A stretch of DNA of 10,736 nt from Methanocellales archaeon (GCA_030616565.1 JAUWXC010000012.1:1-10736); one strand, 5' to 3'. Counted from the stretch's first letter, positions 1-6,468 are shown. Numbers and translations are program-made. Notes: generated from the sequence alone by a model not told the origin.

Positions 1-632
1 AATACGAGACTGAAAGGGACAAATTGATTGAAAAACTTAGATCGTATGGCATAGGCGAGCGCGTGGTAGAGGCGATGAGGGGGGTGCCAAGACATAAGTT
101 TGTCCCGATGGAATTTAGGAGTCATGCATACGCCGATTGCCCACTTCCAATAGGGCAAAATCAAACCATTTCGGCACCGCATATGGTCGCAATGATGTGC
201 GATCTGCTGGATTTACAAAATGGCATGAAAGTACTTGAGGTCGGTGCTGGATGTGGTTATCACGCGGCTGTCATGGTAGAATTGATTGGAAAAGGACGTG
301 TCTACGCCATCGAACGCTGGAAGTCGTTAGCTGAGGTGGCACGAAAGAATCTCAAGGCCGCAGGCTATAAAAACGTGACCATCATCGAGGGAGATGGCAC
401 ACTGGGCTACCCCAAGCATGCTCCATATGACAGAATTAGCGTTGCATGCGCAGCGCCAGACGTTCCACCACCCCTGTTAAAACAACTCAAACCAAATGGA
501 AAGATGGTCATACCCATCGGGCGGTATTTTCAAGAGCTGTATGTGGTCGAAAAGAAGAATGGCATCATCAGGAATGGAAAAGGGGGCGTGATGTTCGTCC
601 CGCTGATAGGGAAACATGGATTTCACAAGTGA
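1..632 (+). CDS. pcm: Protein-L-isoaspartate O-methyltransferase (5' end cut by window edge)
   Basis: SAM-dependent cytosolic repair enzyme that methylates L-isoaspartyl residues formed by protein ageing. Numbering from a TTG at 24: the family-specific ISAPHM segment lies at residues 49-54 with the conserved Ser50; SAM motif I (VLEVGAGCGYHAA) at 70-82; the acidic ribose-binding position in YAIER near 97; and YDRISVACAAPDVP plus LKPNGKMVIPIG at 135-166, all in canonical order. The C-terminal FVPLIG is also typical. The frame stays open upstream to base 3 (YETERDK, then the TTG), and those residues resemble the usual N-terminus of archaeal Pcm. The true start is therefore probably just left of the window and the TTG is internal. 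The gene ends 28 bases from the stop of fen, which faces it. Family identification is very secure; only the start is unknown. Confidence 0.95.
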   Translation, partial: YETERDKLIEKLRSYGIGERVVEAMRGVPRHKFVPMEFRSHAYADCPLPIGQNQTISAPHMVAMMCDLLDLQNGMKVLEVGAGCGYHAAVMVELIGKGRVYAIERWKSLAEVARKNLKAAGYKNVTIIEGDGTLGYPKHAPYDRISVACAAPDVPPPLLKQLKPNGKMVIPIGRYFQELYVVEKKNGIIRNGKGGVMFVPLIGKHGFHK

Positions 633-635
633 ACG

Positions 636-653
636 TTTTTATCTGAACTTTTT
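636..653 (+). terminator. Probable T-tract termination region after pcm
   Basis: Two runs of five T (636-640 and 649-653) follow the pcm stop codon. Short T tracts are the usual intrinsic termination signal for archaeal RNA polymerase. A tiny TTCAC-AA-GTGAA repeat over the stop codon (622-633) is too small to count as a hairpin terminator. The second tract lies only 8 bases before the converging fen stop. Confidence 0.4.
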
Positions 654-660
654 GGCAGAT

Positions 661-1677
661 TCATCCAACCCACTGGTCCAGGGTCTTCTGCCCCTTGCCA
701 GATGCCTCCGCCAATCGTGCCAATGCCTTACGCACCCTGTCCTCAGAGAAATCGTGCTCGTCACACAGAAATCTTTCGACATCAACCTCCTTTGGCTCAT
801 GCCATGTTATCTTATAGTCAGATGTAATGTCAGGGTCCAAGAAGAAGTCCTTGATGGCATCAAAATTTTTGACGTCCTTGCCGAGTTCAGCTAATGCTCC
901 TTCTATTGAGCTGTGCTTTTTGATCAGCTTTAACGCGGTCTTGGGTCCTGTGCCCTTGATGCCTTCGTTGTAATCCGTGCCTATTAAAATCGCAATATCA
1001 ACTAATTGCTCCCTTGTTATCTCCAGCGCCCCTAACATTGATTTCAGTTCTATCATTTCCGGTTTCACATCTATGTAGACGTTTTTTCCCGGCAGCTTCC
1101 TGCGCCCGGTGACCGTCAAATTTCTCACGAGTCTGGGGGCGCCAAATAACAGTGCATCGTAATCTTGCGAGCCTACAGCATCAGCATCACCGTTGCTGGC
1201 AATAAACGCAGCCTGTGCCTCTCCCTCTGATGGTGCCTGGATGCACGGGATTCCCATATGTCCCAGGAGCGTCTTGGCATCCTCGACTATTTGCTCGGTT
1301 ACCCTTGCAGATGCCTGCGCATACTTTAAGGCCCCTGCTTCTCCTTTCTCCTTCGCCTCGATCCACTGCTTTTCCGCTATGCTCCTGATCTCGCTCCGCT
1401 CTTTGATCGTAGGAGCCTTGAACTCAGGCGGCTTTCCATCGAACACGAAGATGGGTTTGATGCCTTCTTCGACAAGGTTCGTCGTCCTGTAAAGCAGCCC
1501 GGAGAGATGTGATGTGATATTTCCCTTGGAATCCATTAACGGCGTGCCATCCGGCTGGCGAATGATGCTGAGAAACTGATATAGAATATTGTGCGCATCT
1601 ATAGCTATCGCCTTTCCGAATAAGTCCTTTAAAGAGATCTCCCGCCGTTCGACCAGATCCCCGAGATCTACGCCCAT
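661..1677 (-). CDS. fen: Flap endonuclease 1 (FEN-1), 338 aa
   Basis: Structure-specific 5' nuclease that removes 5' flaps during Okazaki fragment maturation and base-excision repair, working with PCNA. With ATG 1677 as codon 1 the two-metal active-site acids fall where expected: Asp27 (AIDAHN), Asp80 (VFDGKPP), Glu151 and Glu153 (APSEGEAQ), Asp172 and Asp174 (SQDYDALL) and Asp235 (GTDYNEGIKG), the last leading into the helix-hairpin-helix DNA-binding region. The C-terminus carries a PCNA-binding box at 330-337 (QKTLDQWV). It ends in Trp-Val rather than the usual two aromatics, so PCNA affinity may be altered. The start MGVDLGDL is the family N-terminus and has GGAG six bases upstream; a TTG four codons further up overlaps that ribosome site and is rejected. 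It is transcribed divergently from the 96-aa gene at 1784. Confidence 0.97.
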   Translation of the reverse strand: MGVDLGDLVERREISLKDLFGKAIAIDAHNILYQFLSIIRQPDGTPLMDSKGNITSHLSGLLYRTTNLVEEGIKPIFVFDGKPPEFKAPTIKERSEIRSIAEKQWIEAKEKGEAGALKYAQASARVTEQIVEDAKTLLGHMGIPCIQAPSEGEAQAAFIASNGDADAVGSQDYDALLFGAPRLVRNLTVTGRRKLPGKNVYIDVKPEMIELKSMLGALEITREQLVDIAILIGTDYNEGIKGTGPKTALKLIKKHSSIEGALAELGKDVKNFDAIKDFFLDPDITSDYKITWHEPKEVDVERFLCDEHDFSEDRVRKALARLAEASGKGQKTLDQWVG

Positions 1678-1737
1678 CGATTTCTCCAAATCGAATTATG
1701 TCTTTAATGTCTTTATTACGTTTTCCCTCTCCCAAAC

Positions 1738-1749
1738 TACATATAACTA
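1738..1749. promoter_or_regulatory. TATA-like element between fen and the 96-aa gene
   Basis: The stretch ACTACATATAACT reads as TATA-like on both strands. On the + strand its centre is about 41 bases before the ATG at 1784, giving a predicted start near 1768 and a short leader containing AGGTG (1775-1779 region). On the - strand it would give a leader of about 40 bases for fen. Other AT-rich candidates (1755-1763 on +, 1713-1723 on -) exist, so the assignment is tentative. Confidence 0.35.
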
Positions 1750-1783
1750 CAACCGCATATATTCCGGCAACAAAGGTGCCATC

Positions 1784-2074
1784 ATGGGGATTAAAATATC
1801 TCGTCCATGCTCCGAGGACCCGAACGAATTTATAGCGGAGGGCAGTTTTGGTAGGTCATTCTCTATGAGGCATCTCTGCTCGCTACTAAAAAAGCACGTC
1901 ACCGATCTAAAATGCTCTGAAAGTCTTGGCGTGGCCAAGTTCGAGATGGATGGCAGAACTGTGATACTTTGTAGAAACGGACGAATAGACATAAGGCGGG
2001 TAAAGGATTTACGCGATGCCGAAGCGATTATGGCCAAGATAGGCAAGATGGTAAATCCCGCATTTGAATTATAA
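1784..2074 (+). CDS. Conserved archaeal protein of unknown function, 96 aa, with TBP-lobe-like C-terminal half
   Basis: No established function is recognised. The reading frame is open further upstream, but that part lies antisense to fen; ATG 1784 is preferred because an AGGTG ribosome site sits just before it and a TATA-like element fits. The N-terminal part (MGIKISRPCSEDPNEF, then GSFGRSFSMRHLC) looks like a conserved small-domain opening. Residues about 49-90 read GVAKFEMDGRTVILCRNGRIDIRRVK followed by an acidic-start helix (DAEAIMAKIGKMV). The strand-turn-strand-helix order and the 'xxIL..xGRIDI' pattern resemble the second half of one TATA-binding-protein repeat (LIF-SGK-V-TGAK then a helix). 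There are four cysteines (9, 32, 44, 63) without metal-site spacing, no membrane segment and no signal peptide. The TBP resemblance is inferred by eye. It converges on the membrane protein gene with 9 bases between stops. Confidence 0.8.
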   Translation: MGIKISRPCSEDPNEFIAEGSFGRSFSMRHLCSLLKKHVTDLKCSESLGVAKFEMDGRTVILCRNGRIDIRRVKDLRDAEAIMAKIGKMVNPAFEL

Positions 2075-2083
2075 TGATGTTAA

Positions 2084-2401
2084 TTACCGATATTGTCGTC
2101 GCGTCAGGGATTCTAGTGCCTCGTTAACCCTATTGAGCATCATATTCAGTTTCCTGTCCACGTTATCCTCTACGCCCTGGATGTTGACCCTGAGGGACCT
2201 TTCCTTGGCATCGACCTTGTCCTCTATTACCCCCAGCCTGATATCGATGCTCAAGAGTAGCGCAGCCAACGCTCCCACTAATACCATCGCTGCCAGAACT
2301 ATGACAGAATCCCCTAAACCATATTGACCAACCCATCTATACGTGAGCACGAATGCAGAAATCACCATGACGGCCGAAAGTAAAATGTCCCTTGCTTCCA
2401 T
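2084..2401 (-). CDS. Small two-TM membrane protein with C-terminal coiled coil, 105 aa
   Basis: Not recognised as a named family. Two hydrophobic segments are visible, at about residues 5-23 and 30-52, joined by a very short loop (RWVGQYGLGD). They are followed by a charged amphipathic stretch from about 55 to 100 (IRLGVIEDKVDAKERSL onward) with hydrophobic residues spaced as in a coiled coil. The likely topology is a membrane hairpin anchoring a cytosolic oligomerising helix. The ATG at 2401 is supported by GAGGTGG five bases upstream. It shares a divergent promoter region with the presenilin-like protease, which could mean co-regulation but says nothing firm about function. Confidence 0.75.
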   Translation of the reverse strand: MEARDILLSAVMVISAFVLTYRWVGQYGLGDSVIVLAAMVLVGALAALLLSIDIRLGVIEDKVDAKERSLRVNIQGVEDNVDRKLNMMLNRVNEALESLTRRQYR

Positions 2402-2430
2402 TATTCCACCTCATTGGCAAAGACTAACTC

Positions 2431-2462
2431 TATAGGTAATAATACACCTATATATTATAAAT
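2431..2462. promoter_or_regulatory. Divergent promoter with symmetric TATA elements
   Basis: TATAGGT (2431-2437) and ACCTATA (2446-2452) form a perfect 7-base inverted repeat with an 8-base spacer. The right arm runs into a strong TATA element (CCTATATATTATAAAT, 2447-2462) about 35 bases before the protease ATG at 2491. The left arm, read on the - strand, supplies a second TATA-like element for the membrane protein starting at 2401. Transcription starts would fall near 2478 on + and about 2409-2417 on -. Confidence 0.55.
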
Positions 2463-2490
2463 CTTCACCAACTAGCATGACGGGAGCAAA

Positions 2491-3372
2491 ATGAGACCCA
2501 AAACCATTGCGAATTATCTGCCGTTTGTCTGCATGGGCGCTTTCCTGATAGTCGTGCAAGTCATCGCTTTACTGCTAACTCCCCAGATGATCGCTCATGA
2601 GATGCAGGCATTTGAAGACCCGCAGTCCGTCTGGAATCCCATACTATATATGGGTTTGATCTTGCTCTTCACGCTTGCCACGCTGTTCGTCATAAAATTG
2701 AAGTTGAGATGGGTTTTTCATGCTTTTTTCATGCTCGCCATTGCATCTACGCTTTACTTCGTGTTCTTTGGCGTGCTATCCTTCGTAACGTCGCTGAGCG
2801 CATCTTTAATCGGCTCACTCATCGCAACCATTGCGCTCACAGTGCTGGTATACAAATTTCCAGAGTGGTATGTCATCGATGTCACGGGCGTTTTGATAGG
2901 TGCTGGTGTTACTGCTATATTCGGCATATCACTGGCGATTATACCCACGTTGATCCTGCTGATAGGACTGGGTGTGTATGATGCCATAGCGGTCTACAAG
3001 ACCAAGCATATGATTACGCTGGCCGAGGGTATGATGAAGCTGAAGCTTCCGGTCATGTTCGTCGTTCCAAAGCGCAGGGGGTACTCGTTTTTGAAGGATG
3101 AACCTAAAAAAGGCGAGAGGGGTGCGTATTTCATGGGGCTGGGCGACGCGGTCATACCCTCCATTCTCGTAGTGTCCGCCAAGGTCTTCACAGTCCCTTC
3201 TATGGGGTTCCTTAATCTTCCGGCACTGGGTGCCATCATCGGCACATTGATCGGCTTTGTTATATTGACAAAATTCGTCGCAAAAGGAAAACCACAGCCG
3301 GGATTGCCGTTCTTAAATACTGGTGCTATAATCGGATTTACGGTCGGGTGCTTGAGCGCTGGCGTTCTTTGA
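2491..3372 (+). CDS. Presenilin-like A22-family intramembrane aspartyl protease, 293 aa
   Basis: Integral membrane protease expected to cleave transmembrane helices of other proteins within the bilayer. The protein is almost wholly hydrophobic, with about nine membrane segments. The three signatures of the presenilin/signal-peptide-peptidase clan are present in order: YD at 163-164 (GVYDAIAVYKT), GLGD at 216-219, and a P-x-L motif near the C-terminus at 270-272 (QPGLPFLN; PGL where presenilins have PAL). Asp164 and Asp219 would be the catalytic pair. The hydrophilic loop 192-212 between the two catalytic helices (PKRRGYSFLKDEPKKGER) is in the expected place. Length matches archaeal homologues such as the crystallised Methanoculleus PSH. 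GGGAG lies four bases before the ATG. The natural substrate is not evident from the neighbourhood. The last 35 bases overlap the 3' end of the converging GTPase gene. Confidence 0.92.
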   Translation: MRPKTIANYLPFVCMGAFLIVVQVIALLLTPQMIAHEMQAFEDPQSVWNPILYMGLILLFTLATLFVIKLKLRWVFHAFFMLAIASTLYFVFFGVLSFVTSLSASLIGSLIATIALTVLVYKFPEWYVIDVTGVLIGAGVTAIFGISLAIIPTLILLIGLGVYDAIAVYKTKHMITLAEGMMKLKLPVMFVVPKRRGYSFLKDEPKKGERGAYFMGLGDAVIPSILVVSAKVFTVPSMGFLNLPALGAIIGTLIGFVILTKFVAKGKPQPGLPFLNTGAIIGFTVGCLSAGVL

Positions 3373-4291
3373 GCATCTCTATCAATCTCGCCTTTACCTC
3401 TGCTACGCCCTCGCCTGTCTTTGCGGATATGAGCATGTCGGCATCCGCTTTTTTCAAATCACACTTGTTCGCCACCACCAGCACTGGAATTTTCAGCTCA
3501 CTTTTAACCTCATCCAGCAGGTGCTTTTGCGATGCCAGCGAATATCCACACGTCTCGCTAGGGTCCAGCATGAACAATACCACATCACCAAGATGTCTGA
3601 GCGCAGATATGGCCTGCAACTCAATCTTGTTCCTCTCTGACAGGGGACGATCCAATAGCCCGGGCAGGTCAATTACTTGATACCTGCGTCTTTCATGCAT
3701 AAAATGCCCGATAGAAACCCCTTTCGTCGTAAATGGATACTCCGCTATCTCTGGTTTTGCACTGCTGACTGCGGCGACAAAACTCGATTTGCCGACATTG
3801 GGATATCCCGCCACTACTATTGTGGGCGCCTCACTCACGTCTGGAAGGGAGCGTAGCGTATCCCTTGCCTCGTTCAAAAGCGCCAGGTCTGAATCCACCT
3901 CCCGAACGATCGAAGCAATGCGTCCAAATGCCTCCCTCCTGACCATAGAAGGATTTTGCCCTTTCCGCAACTTTCCGATGTAGCCCTTGGATATTTCCTT
4001 GACCTTGACGCCTGCCCAGTGTATCGATGCCAAGGACATCTTGAGCCTGTCCACGCCAACCAGAATGTCAGTTAAATCTCTGTAAAATGGCGGTAAATCA
4101 TCAAGATTGGGAAATCGCTTTACAACGTGAATTAAATTGTCGGAAAGGATATTCGATGCTGTCATTATCATCGATTCTGCCGCTTCTCTCCTGTCCCTGG
4201 GTTTTGCCCTTCCCGCGCGCGATGCCCTTCTGAACGCCTTATCGACCAGTTCATCCGCCATGGGTACTGTCGGTATCTTCTCAAATATCAA
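3338..4291 (-). CDS. NOG1/Obg-family GTPase, archaeal type (ribosome biogenesis), 317 aa
   Basis: GTPase of the archaeal NOG1 group; eukaryotic Nog1 acts in 60S subunit assembly, so a role in large-subunit maturation is inferred. An N-terminal helical domain opening IFEKIPTVP precedes the G domain. Numbered from the TTG: G1 GYPNVGKS 162-169, switch region EYPFTTKG about 184-191, G3 DLPG 208-211, G4 NKCD 275-278, G5 SAK 289-291. The chosen start is TTG 4291, because it gives the family's usual start (M-I-F-E-K-I-P) and GGAGGT lies four bases upstream; an ATG nine codons earlier at 4318 lacks a ribosome site. The C-terminus lacks any long extension beyond the G domain, as in archaeal members. 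Its last 35 bases are antisense to the protease gene. Confidence 0.9.
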   Translation of the reverse strand: MIFEKIPTVPMADELVDKAFRRASRAGRAKPRDRREAAESMIMTASNILSDNLIHVVKRFPNLDDLPPFYRDLTDILVGVDRLKMSLASIHWAGVKVKEISKGYIGKLRKGQNPSMVRREAFGRIASIVREVDSDLALLNEARDTLRSLPDVSEAPTIVVAGYPNVGKSSFVAAVSSAKPEIAEYPFTTKGVSIGHFMHERRRYQVIDLPGLLDRPLSERNKIELQAISALRHLGDVVLFMLDPSETCGYSLASQKHLLDEVKSELKIPVLVVANKCDLKKADADMLISAKTGEGVAEVKARLIEMLKERQRSSTRP

Positions 4292-4364
4292 CACAACCTC
4301 CAGTATATAATACCCCATATATCATATGAAACATGACAACCTCGCGAAACGTATTTAACATACC

Positions 4365-4373
4365 CTATAAATA
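4365..4373 (+). promoter_or_regulatory. TATA box of the HTH-CBS regulator gene
   Basis: CTATAAATA lies about 35 bases before the ATG at 4404, predicting a start near 4394 and a leader of roughly ten bases that contains GGTGA (4395-4399). CTATAA (4365-4370) is mirrored by TTATAG (4387-4392) across the expected start site, a possible operator for the HTH protein it precedes. Confidence 0.5.
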
Positions 4374-4403
4374 TTACTATTAATCATTATAGTGGGTGAA
4401 ATC

Positions 4404-5276
4404 ATGGAACTTCCACCGATACAAAGGGAGATTCTGACAGCTCTGATTAACTTGGCTAGGCAGGAAGGGATCGTAAGGGGTGAGAAAATCGCCGGGGTCA
4501 TCGACCGCAACCCTGGTACGATTAGAAATCAAATGCAGGCTTTGAAGGCACTGGGACTCGTGGAGGGCGTCCCAGGACCCAAAGGGGGTTATAAGCCAAC
4601 TGGAAGGGCATATGAAGCTCTCAGTATTGAAGAGGTGGAGGTGGAGGCGGCTGTCCCCATTTATCGTCGCGGTACCTTGGTTGAAGAGGCGACAGTTGCA
4701 GAAATTAATTTTACGACGGTGAGGCACCCCTACCTATGTTACGCTGCCATAAAAGTCCTTGGAAACATACGGAATTTTAACGTGGGAGATAAGATTCAAC
4801 TTGGACCTACACCAGTCAATAAATTGGTGATCAGGGGGGATGTACATGGACGCGACGACACAGATAATGTCATATTGTGCTCCATATCAGAGATGATATC
4901 CCTGCCGAAAAAACCGATTAAAGAGTATATACCAGATAAGATGGTTTTTGTCGCCCCCGACACGACAATACAAGAGACGGCACGTGTCCTGATCGAACAT
5001 GGCATTCACGGCGCTCCTGTGAAGGATAAAGGAAAAATAGTCGGGATTGTGACGTTCACCGATGTTGGAAGAGCGATAGCAGAGAAAAAAATGAAGTCTC
5101 TGGTCAGGGACCTAATGACCAGAGATATCATCACAATCGATGCGGGACAGACGCTTAACGATGCCATCAAAGTCTTGAATGAGCATAGAATAGGGCGGCT
5201 TGTGGTAACTGAAAAAGGAAAATCGATAGGGATTATCACGAAGACCGATGTTCCCAGTGAGTTGGCTGTATATTGA
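4404..5276 (+). CDS. Predicted transcriptional regulator: N-terminal winged helix plus tandem CBS domains, 290 aa
   Basis: Belongs by architecture to the archaeal HTH-CBS regulators (COG2524-like). Residues 1-70 form a winged helix (QREILTALINLARQ, then IDRNPGTIRNQMQALKALG as recognition region, and a GPKGGYKPT wing). Residues about 75-165 form a beta-rich middle domain (VGDKIQLGP, VNKLVIRGDVHG). Two CBS repeats follow at about 172-228 (IKEYIPDKMVFVAPDTTIQE to GIVTFTDVG) and 233-287 (VRDLMTRDIITIDAGQTL to GIITKTDVP), a Bateman pair that normally binds adenine nucleotides or S-adenosyl compounds. It is inferred to be a soluble, ligand-controlled DNA-binding protein; the ligand is unknown. ATG 4404 has GGTGA before it; a GTG at 4392 would lie upstream of the predicted transcript start and is rejected. 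It converges on hisE with 4 bases between stops. Confidence 0.88.
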   Translation: MELPPIQREILTALINLARQEGIVRGEKIAGVIDRNPGTIRNQMQALKALGLVEGVPGPKGGYKPTGRAYEALSIEEVEVEAAVPIYRRGTLVEEATVAEINFTTVRHPYLCYAAIKVLGNIRNFNVGDKIQLGPTPVNKLVIRGDVHGRDDTDNVILCSISEMISLPKKPIKEYIPDKMVFVAPDTTIQETARVLIEHGIHGAPVKDKGKIVGIVTFTDVGRAIAEKKMKSLVRDLMTRDIITIDAGQTLNDAIKVLNEHRIGRLVVTEKGKSIGIITKTDVPSELAVY

Positions 5277-5280
5277 TGCT

Positions 5281-5565
5281 CTATTTTCTGCGTTTCTTCA
5301 GTTCGTTTGATAGGTCCTCAAGAGATATGTCATTCGATGCCATTAGTACCAAGGTGTGAAATATCAAATCTGCGGATTCATGAACGATTTCATCTTTATT
5401 TCCGCTCCTGGCTGCGAGTATCAGTTCGCCCGACTCTTCGCTGACCTTTTCCAGAATTCTGTTCTCGTCCTTTAATAATGAACAAACGTAAGAGCCTTCT
5501 TTCGGATTTTCCTTTCTGTCGAGGATTACATCATAAACCTCCTGAATTATCGACAAATCTTTCAT
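5281..5565 (-). CDS. hisE: Phosphoribosyl-ATP pyrophosphohydrolase (HisE), 94 aa
   Basis: Second step of histidine biosynthesis: hydrolyses phosphoribosyl-ATP to phosphoribosyl-AMP and pyrophosphate in the cytosol. It is a stand-alone HisE of normal length, not fused to HisI. The all-alpha MazG-like metal-binding motifs are intact: E44-x-x-E47 ([11 protein letters not shown]) and E63-x-x-D66 ([12 protein letters not shown]). The preceding segment [13 protein letters not shown] is also typical. ATG 5565 overlaps the stop of the upstream CBS-ParB gene by four bases (ATGA), and a GGAGG ribosome site lies inside that gene's last codons, so the two are co-transcribed and probably translationally coupled. 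No other histidine genes are in the window. Confidence 0.93.
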   Translation of the reverse strand: MKDLSIIQEVYDVILDRKENPKEGSYVCSLLKDENRILEKVSEESGELILAARSGNKDEIVHESADLIFHTLVLMASNDISLEDLSNELKKRRK

Positions 5566-6362
5566 TTCTTTCTCCTCCGTAACTTGGTTGCTTCCACCAG
5601 CGGATGTCTGGCATAGTCAAGTATCTTGATGTCTGCCAGTGAATGAAGCCCTGCATCCCTGGCGGTTCTCTCCATCCCCAGTGGGACATCTTTTTCCAGC
5701 GTGAATATGTATGCATCCATCACATCTATGCCGAGCTTTTTTGCTGCCACAACCCTGTGATGCCCATCCACCAATACCATCCTGTTTGGTTTTTGTATGA
5801 CCACTAAGGGTTCTGTCAGGCCTTTTTTTAGTTCGTATATCCTGCCCTCAAGTTCGTCTGCATAGATTTTCGGCTGCGTTGGTATGAGCTGGTTTATTGC
5901 CACTTCGCTTCTCTCCACGTTTATCTTTATATTATGAATGGTCTCCAACGTCCTCTTTAACTTCCATACCTTTTCGGGCGTAGCCCTCTCGATCTGCGAG
6001 CGTATGACGTCTGCGTTGCTGAGCAACCCTACCAAGCGCCCCTCATCATCTACAACGGGTAGTTTGGAGAAGCCAGTTCTAAACATCACCCTTGCCGCGT
6101 CTGTAAGGTCCATGGCGGGATTGGTGACTATGATATCAGTTGACATAATCTTGGATATGGTGTCTTTTGGATTGCGCCGCAGTAAATCCGCGGATGACAC
6201 ATAGCCGATGACCTTGCCGCTCTCTACCACAGGAAAGCTCTCGTGTTCGGTTTTGCAGATGAGGTCGATGACATCCTCTATTGTGTCCTCGGGTGAGACT
6301 GTCACAACGTCAGGGGTCATGTAATCTGCAACCTTGAGCTTGTCGGTTATGCGTTCCACCAT
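5562..6362 (-). CDS. CBS-pair protein with ParB/sulfiredoxin-like C-terminal domain, 266 aa
   Basis: Residues about 8-62 ([20 protein letters not shown] to GYVSSADLL) and 70-125 ([20 protein letters not shown] to GLLSNADVI) are two CBS repeats, expected to bind an adenine nucleotide. Residues about 150-235 look like a ParB N-terminal/sulfiredoxin-type fold: [20 protein letters not shown] followed by EPLVVIQ, then [18 protein letters not shown] (195-212), where DGHHR corresponds to the G-x-R nucleotide-handling box of the ParB/Srx superfamily. The tail is basic (TKLRRRKK). No helix-turn-helix is evident, so it is unlikely to be a chromosome partition protein; a nucleotide-regulated NTPase or phosphotransferase-like role is an inference. 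Its transcript reads into hisE. A TATA element close to the ATG suggests an almost leaderless mRNA. Confidence 0.85.
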   Translation of the reverse strand: MVERITDKLKVADYMTPDVVTVSPEDTIEDVIDLICKTEHESFPVVESGKVIGYVSSADLLRRNPKDTISKIMSTDIIVTNPAMDLTDAARVMFRTGFSKLPVVDDEGRLVGLLSNADVIRSQIERATPEKVWKLKRTLETIHNIKINVERSEVAINQLIPTQPKIYADELEGRIYELKKGLTEPLVVIQKPNRMVLVDGHHRVVAAKKLGIDVMDAYIFTLEKDVPLGMERTARDAGLHSLADIKILDYARHPLVEATKLRRRKK

Positions 6363-6384
6363 GTCAGCAGAGTATTTATCAGCA

Positions 6385-6397
6385 ATTAGTATAAAGT
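6385..6397 (-). promoter_or_regulatory. TATA box for the CBS-ParB/hisE operon (near-leaderless)
   Basis: Read on the - strand the region gives GACTTTATACTAA, a good archaeal TATA element centred about 28 bases before the ATG at 6362. No Shine-Dalgarno sequence precedes that ATG (CTGCTGAC), which fits a leaderless or very short-leader transcript. Confidence 0.5.
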
Positions 6398-6418
6398 CAT
6401 ATTGTAGTTGCGATTTTA

Positions 6419-6436
6419 CGAAAGTTTTATATAATA
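6419..6436 (+). promoter_or_regulatory. BRE and TATA box of the RHH-like/pilin transcript
   Basis: CGAAAG followed by TTTTATATAATA (6425-6436) is a near-textbook BRE plus TATA arrangement, placing the start near 6455, about 14 bases before the ATG at 6469. It is the clearest promoter in the window and is followed directly by a palindrome. Confidence 0.65.
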
Positions 6437-6462
6437 CCTCATTATTATCATTATTATGAGGT
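6436..6462. repeat. 27-base imperfect palindrome over the transcription start (candidate operator)
   Basis: ACCTCAT (6436-6442) and ATGAGGT (6456-6462) are perfect 7-base inverted arms. The 13 bases between them continue the symmetry around C6449 apart from two mismatched T-T pairs. The palindrome abuts the TATA box, covers the predicted start site and overlaps the GAGGTGAGG ribosome site. It could be an operator in DNA or a weak hairpin masking the ribosome site in RNA. Confidence 0.6.
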
Positions 6463-6468
6463 GAGGTA

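Noticed and set aside
622-633. TTCAC-AA-GTGAA repeat at the pcm stop as a hairpin terminator
   Set aside because: The loop of two bases and a five-base AT-rich stem are too weak; the T tracts are the better signal.
1193-1492. Open frames on the + strand opposite fen
   Set aside because: They mirror the codon pattern of the real minus-strand gene and have no family features.
1589-1783. Longer N-terminus of the 96-aa protein starting inside fen
   Set aside because: The extra 65 codons are antisense to the conserved N-terminus of FEN-1 and an AGGTG site precedes ATG 1784.
4292-4318. ATG 4318 as the start of the NOG1-type GTPase (nine extra residues)
   Set aside because: No ribosome site precedes it, the extra residues do not fit the family opening, and a GGAGGT site points to TTG 4291.
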